Assembly (NCBI GenBank): GCA_022570795.1
Contig: JAKUDP010000009.1
Location: 1,736,001 to 1,800,000, forward strand
DNA from: Sphaerulina vaccinii
Taxonomy: Eukaryota; Ascomycota; Dothideomycetes; Mycosphaerellales; Mycosphaerellaceae
DNA: 64,000 nt
Direction: 5' to 3'
Both the position numbers and the translations under genes were made by a program. Below the pieces are notes generated by a model. It did no database searches. It was given only the letters and a program-made list of their open reading frames with translations, and had not been told where the DNA came from. How positions within the stretch are numbered: the first letter of the stretch is position 1; each line of letters opens with the position of its first letter. Positions 21,788 to 33,459 of this stretch are shown one piece after another.

Positions 21788-23557
21788 TTACGCGTAGTTC
21801 GTCCTGTACCACTTCGCCAGCGTCGCGATCATAGCGACCAGCACCCAGCGGGTAGCTCCACCTGTCATGCTTTTGCCTCCAAGTCCTGCAGCACCTCTTC
21901 ATTAGTCGCTGCGTCCTCAATACATCGGACCTACAATTTGCTCTTGATGCTCATATCTTTTCGATCCAACACTGGATACTGTGACTTACCAAGAAGCCAC
22001 CACAAAAGCCCTGGCCCTGTGGGATTACCACTGCGATCGAAATCTGGTTTCAGCTCCGACATGCCTCGGAACTTTTTCAGTTTCTCGTTTGTGTAAGGTG
22101 GGTAGCGAACTGCGAGCAGGCCTTCGATCCATGCTGGTGTGGTTGTGATACTTCTGCGATGTGTGAAGCAGTCGAAGGAAGCTTTACCGCGGTAAGAGCC
22201 GGTGCCTGAGTCGCCCACGCCACCGAAGGCCAGGGTGGGGATGGATGCGTGGAAGAAGCCATCGTTGACCGATGCACCTCCAGATCTCGTCTGGGAGAGA
22301 ATCTTGTTGGTCTCGGCAGTGCTGCCGAAGGGGTAGATGCCGAGAGGCGTGGCGTCGATCTTGTTAGCGACGCGAATTGCCTCGTCGAGATCGTCGACTG
22401 CGAGGATGGGGATGAGAGGACCGAAGGACTCGTCGGTGAGGAGCGGGTCATCTACGCTGGTGACTTGGACGACCGTAGGTCCAAAGAAGAGTGTGTCCTT
22501 GTTGGTCTTGCCACCGAGCAAGATCTTGCCGTTAGTGCTGTCCAGCATCTTTCTCAGGCGACTCCATTGGCGCTCGTTGATGACCTTTCCGTAGTCCTCC
22601 TGTTGCTCTGCGCCCTTAGGATGGAATTCGGTAAGAGCGACTTCGAGCTGACGCAGGAACTCTGGCAGAATCTCCTTATCGACAAGGATGTAGTTCTGAG
22701 AGACACAGACCTGACCCACGTTCATGAGCTTGGCCCAAAGAAGTCGTCGAGCTGCGAGACGGGCATCAGCATTCTTGGTGATGATGGCTGGATTGCGACC
22801 TCCAAGTTCCAGCGTGACTGGAGTGAGCGTCTCAGCTGCCTTCTTCGCGACGATAGTCCCCACAGTTCCATTGCCAGTGTAGAATATCTTGTCCCACTTG
22901 CGCGCGAGGACTGCAGTCGTCTCTGGAATAGCACCTTGAACAACCTTGTACGCACTTGGATCAAGAGACTCTTCGATGATGTGTTGCAGGACACCTGGAG
23001 TTCAAACATTGAATATTAGCAGACATCTCGATTACTTCATCACAGCTTGGCTGTTGCTTACGAGCAGCGTTCGGTGCGTTCTCCGATGGCTTGAGCACAG
23101 CAGTACAGCCAGCAGCAATAGCTCCAACCAATGGTCCCAAAGAAAGCTGAATGGGGAAGTTGTATGCTCCAATGATCAGGACAGCGCCCAATGGGTCCTT
23201 GCGAATGCGTGGACGCATAGGCATGTTGGTCAAGCTGGTATCCTCTGCCTTCTCATCCTTCATAAATCGTTGCAGGTTCTTGGTCATGTAGATAATGTCG
23301 TTGAGCACCCAGCCGACCTCAGTAAGGTATGTCTCGAAGGCGCTCTTCTTCAAGTCCAGCATACATGCTTCCATGACCGCAGACTCAGCATCTTTCAAGC
23401 CCCAGTACAGCGATCGCAGCTGCTTCAGTCGGTAATCGAACGGGCGAGTCTCATGAGTGTGGAACTTGTCGACCACTCGCTGGTGGATCTTGGGGACATC
23501 GTCAACGGACGTGTAAGTCAGCTCCGGAATTTCGTTCATGGTGAGTTGAATGGGCAT
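21788..23557 (-). CDS. Class-3 (fatty) aldehyde dehydrogenase with C-terminal anchor
   Basis: Exons (minus) are 23557-23062, 22994-21990 and 21885-21788, giving 532 residues. The enzyme oxidises aldehydes, probably long-chain ones, to acids with NAD(P). Visible motifs are GAYNFPIQLSLGPLVGA (cofactor fold), FYTGNGTVG, the general-base Glu in LELGGRNPA, the catalytic Cys in NVGQVCVSQNYIL, and ESFGPLIPI. The spliced last exon adds a hydrophobic tail (RWVLVAMIATLAKW), as in membrane-anchored fungal and animal fatty aldehyde dehydrogenases. If the last intron (21886-21989) is retained, the frame instead ends in SKL, a peroxisomal signal (stop at 21931). Two compartments are therefore possible. Confidence 0.9.
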
Positions 23558-24587
23558 TGTGGCGGATTCCAGAGGGTGATTGTCAAGATATAGTAAATGT
23601 CTGAATCAGTCAGCAGGCTTCATGTATGTGCCTTGGAGCAATCAGTATATTGCGGACGAGGGTGAGAGGTGGTGCAACCAACTGATATGGAATGCGCCGT
23701 GCAATTGTACACTTTGTCCACTCCTCTGACATGCTTCATCGAGGTCAGAGCGTATTGAAATACGCCGAGGTTGGATTCACATTTCGCGAAAGCATGTGAT
23801 AGCCAGGCCATCTCTCCTCTTCTTCAGAACATCATGACCATGTTCTTATGTTTGCCATGATGAGGTAGGGAAGGACAAACACCGCTACCATGAGACGCAG
23901 ACACGAGATCACCGCTTCATCCGCAGCATGTCGTGTGAAGAGACGGCCGCTCCGTGAGAAGAGACGACGGTGAGCACTTGGCCTCACATAGAAGTGCCCA
24001 ATGAAGTGGCGAGAAACAGTGGAGAAATGGCCCCTCATTGGAACAGCCTTGTTCGAGAGGAAGCTTTGTGCAGGGTGAAGTGGGATGAACTGGAAACACT
24101 CGCAGCACGAATTGACTCTGCTTACGCCAGATTGCTCCGTCTCTTGTTCAGCTGCTGCGTGTTGCTGCACCTCTTGGATCATTGTACTGATACCACAAGC
24201 GAGCGAGCTGGAATTGCTTCGTCACTCGTTCTCATTCTGTCGTTGTCAGCAGTAACAGCTACAAGAGACAGAGATTCGCTCATCATCCCGTTCCGTCGAT
24301 TCGACTCAACACGAACAACACGACAAAGAACGCCGCTTCTGCTGCTGCTGCTGCTGTTAGTGTCAAATCTAGCAACGACCGGTGAAGAACCTTCCTTGCT
24401 GGACTGCATCTCTCTGCTTCCTGCTGCAGGGACTCGACTGTGAAGATACTCAATTTGTAGCCGCGCGCGTGCACTTTACATCAGAGGTCGAGCTTCTGAT
24501 CTGCCGAGAAGAGGCACAGCACGAACTTCAAGAAATCCTTCCCACGCATCCATTCTTTCGCAAACATCGATACATCCAACGGACAGT
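23558..24587. other. Intergenic, promoter and leader of MAP kinase
   Basis: No gene is supported. A (CTG)n run lies at about 24339-24356 in the presumed leader of the kinase gene. Confidence 0.4.
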
Positions 24588-25952
24588 ATGGGCGACCTCA
24601 ATGGACGCAAGACGTTCAAGGTCTTCAATCAGGAGTTCATTGTTGACGAGCGATACACGGTAACAAAAGAGCTGGGCCAGGGTGCATATGGCATTGTCTG
24701 CGCCGCCACCAATGGACAGACCGGCGAGGGCGTCGCTATCAAGAAGATCACCAATGTGTTCAGCAAGAAGATCTTGGCCAAGCGCGCCTTGCGAGAAGTG
24801 AAGCTGTTGCAACATTTCAGGGGACATAGGAATATCACCTGCTTGTATGATCTGGACATTCCTCGCTTGGACAACTTCAATGAGTGCTATCTGTACGAAG
24901 GTAAGAGGAATCGCTCTGAAGATATTGGGAAACGCTGACGCAGTCGTTCCGCAGAGCTCATGGAGTGCGATCTGGCTGCCATCATCCGATCAGGCCAGCC
25001 TCTGACCGATGCTCACTTCCAGAGCTTCATATACCAGATTCTATGTGGTCTGAAGTACATTCACAGCGCGAATGTGCTGCATCGTGACTTGAAGCCAGGA
25101 AACTTGCTCGTCAATGCCGACTGTGAGCTCAAGATTGCCGACTTCGGTCTTGCCAGAGGTTTCAGCATCGATCCAGAAGAGAATGCAGGCTATATGACTG
25201 AGTATGTTGCCACGAGATGGTACCGAGCACCAGAGATCATGTTGAGCTTCCAGAGCTACACGAAAGCTAGTATGTTCAGCCAATCACTCCGATTACGAAA
25301 ACTATACTAACATGCGACAGTCGACGTCTGGTCTGTAGGATGTATCCTGGCCGAGCTGCTAGGAAGTAAGCCTTTCTTCAAAGGCCGGGACTACGTCGAT
25401 CAGTTGAACCAGATTCTGCACTTCCTGGGAACACCGTCCGAGTCGACACTGTCCCGTATTGGGTCTCCTCGCGCACAGGAGTACGTTCGCAACCTTCCAT
25501 ACATGCAGAAGATTCCCTTCCACACACTCTTCCACCGAGCCAATCCCGATGCGCTGGATCTCCTCGACCGCATGTTAGCATTTGACCCATCTCAACGTAT
25601 TGGGGTCGAGGACGCCCTAGAGCACCGCTACCTCTCCATTTGGCATGACGCCTCTGATGAGCCAGCTTGTCCAACACCGTTCGACTTCGGCTTCGAAGTT
25701 GTTGATGAGGTGCCAGAGATGCGTCAAATGATCTTGGACGAAGTGAGACGGTTCAGACAGAGTGTCCGAGCACCTCAGTACCACAACCCGCAGCAAGCTC
25801 CTCCACAGCAGCAGGTGCCAATTCCAGAGCACTACGACCCACGAGCCTTTGAGGATCCTCGACCACAGGAGTTGGGCCAGGGAGTTGCAGGCGGTGGTCA
25901 GCAGCATGATCTCGAACGCGAATTGCAAGGGTTGGACCAAATGCGACAGTAG
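24588..25952 (+). CDS. SLT2: Cell-wall-integrity MAP kinase (Slt2/Mpk1/Mps1 type)
   Basis: Exons are 24588-24900, 24955-25269 and 25321-25952, giving 419 residues. Kinase motifs are complete: Gly loop GQGAYG (30-35), Lys52 in VAIKK, HRDLKPGN with Asp149, DFG at 167-169, and activation loop TEY at 186-188. The TEY loop, the phrase DLAAIIRSGQPLTDAHFQSF and the Gln/Pro-rich tail (QQAPPQQQVPIPEHYDPR) are typical of the Slt2 subfamily. It acts downstream of Bck1 and Mkk in the cell-wall-integrity cascade and is phosphorylated on Thr186 and Tyr188. Many filamentous plant pathogens need its orthologue for infection. Both introns are GT-AG and short (54 and 51 nt). Confidence 0.96.
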
Positions 25953-27808
25953 GAATGTCGTGGGCTGCTCCAACACTCTGGAAATTATGATCGAGGGGTG
26001 AAGAAGAAGGAGGCGAGAAATAAGAAGTTATTCAGGCAGAGCAAGGGCAAAGACGAGATTCCGTTATGCAGGAAGCCGTTCACTGCGTAGCGTGGTGGTC
26101 TTTCACGTCACAGTGTTGATGGGATACGCAGAGAATGAGATGAGGTGAGGTGAATGTCAGCGAAACTGTGGAAGACAGGGCATGATGTGGCCTGGATAGA
26201 ACGAAACTATTCTATAATGGGTTGATGATGGAGGACCTTCTTCCATTGTATGGCTTACCTTCTTGCTTAGCAAGGCTTGTGTTCGATGCCGCTTCGTGCG
26301 CAGGCGGTGAAAATCAATAATCGGTACCTTTACAGAGTTCAAGTGAATCCCAATGATGTGCCCCGAATGATAGATGTAGGTTCTGTCTTCCGTGAACGAT
26401 GAACATATGGTCGTAGCCATTTACTTTCGTACGAAGGTGCCGAACCGGTGCCGGTACAACGGGCATCAGCACAGTAGCCGGACCATGGATGTTTCGTGTG
26501 CTATAGCTGCCAGCCACCACATCACCAGCGAATAGAAAGGCTGAGACAACTTTTCCTTCGATGTAGGATTCCACGTGGCATGCAAGGCTGACCGGTGAAG
26601 GTAGGTGGATGCTCCAGTAGCATTCGTAGAACGTCGAAGTTCTTTGAGCTGCTTGTCTTGTGGCAGCTTACTTTGTCACAGCTCTTGTGCTCTTCTGGAT
26701 CATAGGATACTCTTGATGATGGTATGCACACCGACACTGCAGCAGCACGTGCCAATGCGATGGCGATTACCATGCTGTGTTTATGCGATCATGCCTAAGG
26801 AGAGAGGTTGAGCAGTGCAGTAGTGTTATGCACCTCAGCTTGCTGACAGCCAGTAAATTGAAATAGACCCTCCCGATGCTTGCATACATGATGCGTTGAA
26901 CATGCGAAGAGCAGGAGGCTGGAGATCCGATTGCGCACTTTTGCTGTGAACAGACCAGTTGGAGAGCCGGATGCTGTGGCTCCGCACGTTGCAGTCGTTC
27001 GCGCTTCGAAGCAGTTCGAACCGTGGAATGGAGGAGAGCAGATTCAACGTGTCGCGTCTAGCCTATCGATATCTTGCCTTGTCCGACCTCATCGTAACAT
27101 CTTCTTGGAGTACAGAAAGCAGAAAAATATCATAATGAACAGTGATCGTCGGCGCGAGATCGTCAACAAGGATTCGCCGTCCCCTAGGCGACGAACAGGA
27201 TACCCTGGTGAATGGTCGAAAGTATGTTGAGCCACTGTTCTGTGTCGCCAACTACTGCACCGCCCCGGCGTAGACTTGCAATCGCTAAGTTACTACTCGT
27301 TTGTCCGTCAGCGAGAACGTCCGGACAAGTTCGTTGGTGATATTGTCGTGCCAGGTGCAAGAGCTCGACGAGAGAATTGCCAATCAAGTCCCGGGAGAAG
27401 CATCAAGCTAGCGGCAGCCAGCGCATCAAACAATCCACGATCAACTACACCTGAACTCTAGCTGCTCACGCTCGATACACACTGCCATTCGCATCACCAG
27501 GAGCATACCATTCGATATACGACAAACACAACCAGCTCACATTCAACAACTTCGCCAAACCGGGAACGTGGTCTCAAGTTACTCAGAGCTGCTGCAAGAG
27601 GCACAGCAACTGCCGGCATCCTTGCAGCTGTGCGACCTTCCTGAGAACTTGACCCGCCACCGAACAAGAAAAACATTGATCAGATCCCAATCGTTTGCAC
27701 CGGCACTGGACAGGCACGGCGGAAGAGCGCAGGGCCGTCGAAACGCCCCACTGCTGAAAGTAATGTGTCGTCAACAACGCTCCGTCTGTGTTTTGCTTGG
27801 AAACTAAG
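25953..27808. other. Long intergenic stretch and leader of the large protein gene
   Basis: About 1.85 kb without a gene I can support. The last 300 bp (from about 27470) are rich in AC and CAA, like a fungal 5' leader. No tRNA or structured RNA was recognised. Confidence 0.35.
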
Positions 27809-30800
27809 ATGGGCGTGGACTCTCGCCGTCCGCCGCTACCTGCGCCGACTGAGTCTATGGACGAGAACGATACGAGTGGAGGGGACACCGAAGTCGCTAC
27901 CAACGTCACCACGAGGACCGACAAGACTCACTATACCATTCCAGAGGACGGACGACCGATCACGATTTCGACACAGAAGATCACTTCCGGTAGCCGAGAG
28001 GGTGGCATTGGAAAGCACGGGAGACAGAAGAGCCAGACGAGCTTGCTCATTGAGTACTTTGAAGCGTCCAAGACTGGGGATAAGAGCCGGACCAGACCGA
28101 GCGTACGAGTGAAAGTCACTCCAAGCTCTCGTACAAAAGGCAGGAGTGGAAGCGATAGTGTGCAGATCACCTCAATCGGTGGAGATCGCAAAGCTTCATA
28201 CACTAGAAGGATAGCTCTGCCAGGAGGGAAGCATACAGAGACAGGTCTTGCGCCTGGAGAGGGAACAGAACTGAGTGGCTCTTCAGGAAGCAACGTTTCT
28301 GGACACGATCCTGTGGAGATTGAAGTGCTCAACCATAGCGAGGTATCGAAGCCGGACAGATCATCGCGCGGATTGACGTATGCGCCAGTCGAGTCGAACG
28401 TGTCATCTATGCCACCGGACAGTATGTTGGAAGGCGAGAACTCTCTGGTGGAGAGCGAAGTGAGCTACGACGATGTTACCCCTGTGAAAGAGACGGCGTA
28501 CTTGAGAACACCGCAAAGAACCGGAAGTCAGAGTAGGACCAACAGTCGGGATCGCATAACGCAGAGGGTTATGGAGAAGCTGGGCGCATCCGCAACCAAA
28601 CCTCGGAAGTCTAGTCGATCGAGCCAGGAACGGAGTACCAAAGATTACGACTACGACGGGCAAATGCGTGAGCGACGCAGACGATCCTCCAGGTCACAAC
28701 GTTCCGAAGACGATGCCGTGACTGGTGCAGAGTCAAGTTTGCTGTCAAACAAGAGCGAGAGATCCTATCGTTCGGGAACCTCGCAAGCTCGAAGCATGAC
28801 GAACAACCCAAAGTTACTGGAGATGGTTGAGGATACCATCAAACGTATGATCCTACCTGAATTGAATCAAATGAAGGAGGAGCAGAAGATTGATCGCAAG
28901 CTGCACAAGTACGATGATAGCAGGCGAGGTTCACTCAATGACAGCAGCACTGGTTTGGAGAGAAAAGTGAGCAAGTCGTCTAGTACCCCTCATCTCCCAT
29001 CAAAGCCAAAGGTCGTCCTGAATCGTGATGGCGATGACCCTGGAGTTGTTCTCTCACGAGGTGATTCAGAGCGTGTCAAGCATCGCAAATCCAGCCGCGA
29101 ACACTCGGAACGATCGTCTAGCAGTCGAAGATCCTCTGGAAGGCATTCCCGTGAGGGAAGCTATGAGGCAGAGGAGAGATTGCACAAGAAATCGAGCAGA
29201 AGTACCAATGGCCTTCGAGGCGCTGCGGCTGCGGGCTTAGCAGGCGGTGTTCTTACTTCTGCAGCATTGAAGCACCACGATTCCCAAGGCGATCTCGGCG
29301 AACGTCGAAAGAGGCGGACGAAATCACGAAGTAGCAGAAGCCGTTCTGCTAGCATCAATGACTCGATTGGTGAGGAATTCCTGCAGACCACAAAGGTCCC
29401 AGCAATGCCAATGACCAGTGCAATAAACGACTCGGACGTTACTCGAGATAGTCTTTTGTCGCAAGGCACTGATCGTCCGTCCTCGAGGGCCTCAGCAGAT
29501 ATGCGCACTCCGATTAGAGAGGTGTCGCGCGGTTCTGTTGGAGACGCCATGTCTCCTGCTTCATCTCGCACGCCGACACGCCCAGTCTCAAGACAAGAGA
29601 AGAACCTTGGGATGAGCCATACAAATTTGCAACTGCAGAGCCCGTCCCTCGATAGCCCAGTACTGGATAGCCCTGTTAGCGTAAAAAGCCCGAACGGAGG
29701 AATATCCAACAAGGAGCGCCTTGCTGCACTCGCAGCAGCAGGACTTGGAGGAGCGGCTCTGACCAAGGGCTTGAGTCGACACGTGGACGCAGACGGGTAT
29801 GGAAATATCGCACCTAGACGAAAGATCAGCAACGGTAGTCCTGTGCAGAGCGTGTCCAGTCTACGCAACAAGTTTGAGGACGATCCGCTCATTCCAGAAG
29901 GTCTACGACCACGAAGTGCAGCATCGCGCTCTTCTGCTGGTCGTCTGCGCGAGAGTCAGAAGTCGCGATCTTCACTACGCTCAGAGTCTTCGCCTACCAC
30001 ACAACGACTGGCGCAGTCTGCAAAGCAGTCGCGCGATGTCAGTGTTGACGAGTTCGAGACGCCAGCTGAGCGACGTGACGAGTCCTTCTGGCGAGAGGGT
30101 ACAGGGACACCTGGTGCTGAAACTGCAGACGAGTGGCTTGAGCGGCAGCATATCATCAACGACCAGTACCGCGAATCTATGGCAACGAATCGCGACTCCT
30201 ACCAGACGAATCCATACCCTGAGGACTCGAAGCGCTTTACCATGTATACGGACGATAGCTACCTCGACCATCACTCTGATGCTGGAGGAGATGGCGAGCA
30301 GGGAGTTCGCGATATTAATGCTGGCGGTCTCGCACCTGACTATGTCCACACTCCGGTTGCAGTTGAGTCTGCCGTCGCATCTTTGATGGAGCCTTCCACA
30401 GTCAGCAGTCACGGAGTCTCCTCGCTGGCAAGTCCCCGCAATTCCAAGGGCACCTATAGTGATCGCATGGCTTCCCAGCTCCAGGACTTGGGCAAAGAGA
30501 ACACAGCCCTCTACAATGGCTCGACATTGAGCGAAAGCATACCGAGCCAAGATCGTTGGGCGGCCATCAAAGGACATGCGCGCAACCTGTCGGAGCAGTC
30601 GCCAGCGCAAAGTCCTGCCAGAGATCTGCGTGAAGATGAAAAGCCTGTCATGACAGCAAGCGGTCTACCGCTCTCAGAGGATCCACTGCCAGAGATCGGT
30701 CACTATGACTCGCAGTCCGACTTACAGACCAACCCATCGATCATCCACGGACCGCTCGGTGGTGATGCTACAGGCAAGTCTACCTGGCCATACACGCCAG

Positions 30801-33313
30801 AACCGGAGAGCAACCGCAACAGCGTCGATCGAAAGGACGGTTTCGGCAAAGGAGCTGCATTGGCTGCAGCGGCTGCAGGAGGTGCTGCTGCACTGGCTTC
30901 AACTCATGCTGGCCGTCAGCCCAAGGTCGAAGATGTCGATATCGATCGCGAAGCAACACCCACTGGCCGCTCATTTCGCGACGAAGGCTACGTTACTGAT
31001 GGCCGCACTCGATCTGCCGGTGGCATAACTCCAAAGGCTGAACTGTATGGTAAAGAGGATCTGGATGAATACCATCGTGCTATGGATGCGCAAGATCTTG
31101 GTGACGAGGATCCTTTCTCTCCCAAAGCAGTGGATCCTAGGCACTTGCGACAGGTCAGCGGTAACTCACATGGTATGGAGTCGCCTATATACGATGCCTC
31201 CACAGGCAAGGGTATGGATCGTATCGAATCCAAAGATATCGTGGCACTCATGGATCATCTGACCGTGAGAGACGCTCAACGTAATGCTCGTGACACTGAG
31301 ATCTTGGTTACGCTCGTGCGTAGCGCTGCAGAGATGCGGTCTTCGTTCGACGAGATGAAGAAGTTCATCGCCGAGCAGGATAAGCTGATCATGCAGAACA
31401 CTGATCGCGATGCCGAGCTCACTGCGCAAAAGGTACTCGGCGGGCCTCGCCCACAGCCTTTGGCATCTCCGCGAACGCCTCGTCGACAGCTCAATTCCGA
31501 GGAAGATATCCAAACAAAGCGAAAGGGTGTCTTGAGCCGGGCACTAAAGGGATTGACTGGAGGCAAGAGCGCCAAGGACCTCGCGAGAGTGGAGGATATG
31601 CTTATGCAGATTCTGGATAATGTCGAAGACCTGAAGTACCAACAAAGTCGCAATGCGCCTCTGGATCGATCGTATACCATGGACAGCCTGGATACGTACG
31701 AGAACATGCGTGCCACGGCAGACTCTGGGTACGAGCCGGAAGGTCAAGCAGGAACATCAAGTACTCCAAGCCAGTCAGGACACTTTCCCGTCACACCACG
31801 TGAGAAGCAGCAGTTCCACTCTGGTTATGATGGTCGCCGCGGGTCAGACAACCGCGTCAGCACAGTGCTCGAAGAAAGCGATGATGAGCTTGAGCCACAC
31901 GAAGCACATGTACTCAATCATCAATTTGAGAACAACGAGCGCATGTTGACACCAACGCAGGAACGGCAACGTAACTTAGGGCTATCACCGAAGAATACGC
32001 CTCCACAGGCGACTGCCGCAGCCAACGACAACACGCCAGACAAGCATCGAAAGCACAAGAGTAACAGCTCGTCCTTGTTCGGCGTAAGCGTTCCGAAGAT
32101 CTCACGCTGGTCACGTACCACAGCATCATCTGCAGCACCGGACCCAGCTACGCTCGATAGTCCAAAGCAGACGCGGTTGGCGAAAAAGTCCTTTGACTCT
32201 TCCCGGTCATCGCTCGACGATTACGATGACGACGGATACTCACTCCGCTCCAAAGATACCCTGCCACGGAAGCAAGATCCCGCTGGTCATCATGCAGAAA
32301 CCCGTAGCATGCGCAGTCAAGCCAGCAGCAAGCTCACGCGGACTCCGTCTCCACTGATCCCATCTGAAGCATCAGCAGCCAAGCAACGTGCTCTGTACGA
32401 CTACGACCAAGCAGGATCTCCAGTCCAGGAAGATGATGAGGCGCTGTTTGATGATCCGAAGTACCAAGCACACCGCAACTCCTTGCTTTTGCAACACCCT
32501 CAGCCACGCCAGGGAACTACATCGCGACACCAGAATACATTGGAAACGCAAGCTCAATCCTTCGATGATCCAGCAGGCACGAACTCGGACCTCTCTCAAC
32601 GAACGGTGAGCGACTTCGATCCATCTGCATGGGGTTCTTCTGGTACGGCGGGTCTAGCACGCCATCGTCTTACCCAGGTGGAACCGTTGAGCCCAGTGAG
32701 CATGGCTAGCCACGATAAGTATGGCAATCGCAGAGGTAGCGGCGATGCCGATCCGCTCGTCCCACAGCAGAAACCTGCTGTTCCGCCTAAGATCAATCAC
32801 GATGACCCAGAAGAGTGGGAGGAACCACAATATAGTAACAGTGGCTTCAGCAAAGGTGGATATTATTCTTCTCCGTATGGCTCGGGACACTTGTTGGAGC
32901 CGATCGAAGAGGTGAGGTATAGCTTGGAAACGGATAGCGGACGACATGTAAGTTGAACCATACCCAGTTTGGCAGTTACTGAGAGCTTGCATATGCACAC
33001 CCCTGTGCAGTGGGTCAATGGTGGAGCCAGGATTGATAGGATGTTTGAGCTGACAGTTGTTACACAGCAGATGTCTCCAGAGCCACAGGTGGCGTCTGCC
33101 AAGGCCATCAATCTCTCCAGCCCTGCACGCAAGGGTGGGTTGACAGGACCGCGACCTATGGGGTCTTCCCGTACACCGAGCAATGGCAAGCCTGTGATGG
33201 TCGATAACGCTGGGACCGGTGCTGCTACAGGCACGGTGAGGAGGAAGCCGGTTCCGGGAGCACTGAGCGGACAAGGTACGTCTTCTGTGGAGAGTCTCTA
33301 CAATCGCTTGTAG
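27809..33313 (+). CDS. Very large low-complexity Ser/Arg-rich protein, family not recognised
   Basis: Exons are 27809-32947 and 33011-33313, giving 1,813 residues. The first in-frame ATG is 27809 (aagATGG). Most of the protein is predicted disordered, rich in Ser, Arg, Asp and Gln. Three Ala/Gly patches stand out: GLRGAAAAGLAGGVLTSAAL, LAALAAAGLGGAAL and GAALAAAAAGGAAALAS. Near residues 1130-1200 is a more ordered, probably coiled-coil region (IVALMDHLTVRDAQRN, EMKKFIAEQDKLIMQN), and a short conserved-looking C-terminus (WVNGGARIDRMFELTVV) lies in the second exon. An early segment (SLLIEYFEASK) also looks conserved. It may be a scaffold or cortical protein; the function is unknown. A MITE begins four bases after the stop codon. 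Confidence 0.85.
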
Positions 33314-33317
33314 AGCA

Positions 33318-33459
33318 ACCATTCTCACGGACTTTTGCAATCACTGCGGCTTTGCAAGCGGCCCCCGCCTCCTCACAGAAACCGTCCGCATTTCAGAGAG
33401 AGCCTGTTAAGGGAGGTGCTTGCAAATCGAAAGTGATTGCAACTGTGGGTGCACATGGT
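33318..33459 (+). mobile_element. MITE, 142 bp, copy 2
   Basis: This is the same length as copy 1 at 21148, with about 18 differences (roughly 87% identity). The right flank is TA (33460-33461); the left flank is CA. It starts four bases after the stop codon of the large protein gene, so it must form part of that gene's 3' untranslated region or terminator. In this copy too the two arms are imperfect inverted repeats. Confidence 0.8.

Noticed and set aside
26999..27025. tRNA-like GTTCGAACC
   Set aside because: A T-loop-like string without matching acceptor, D and anticodon arms nearby.
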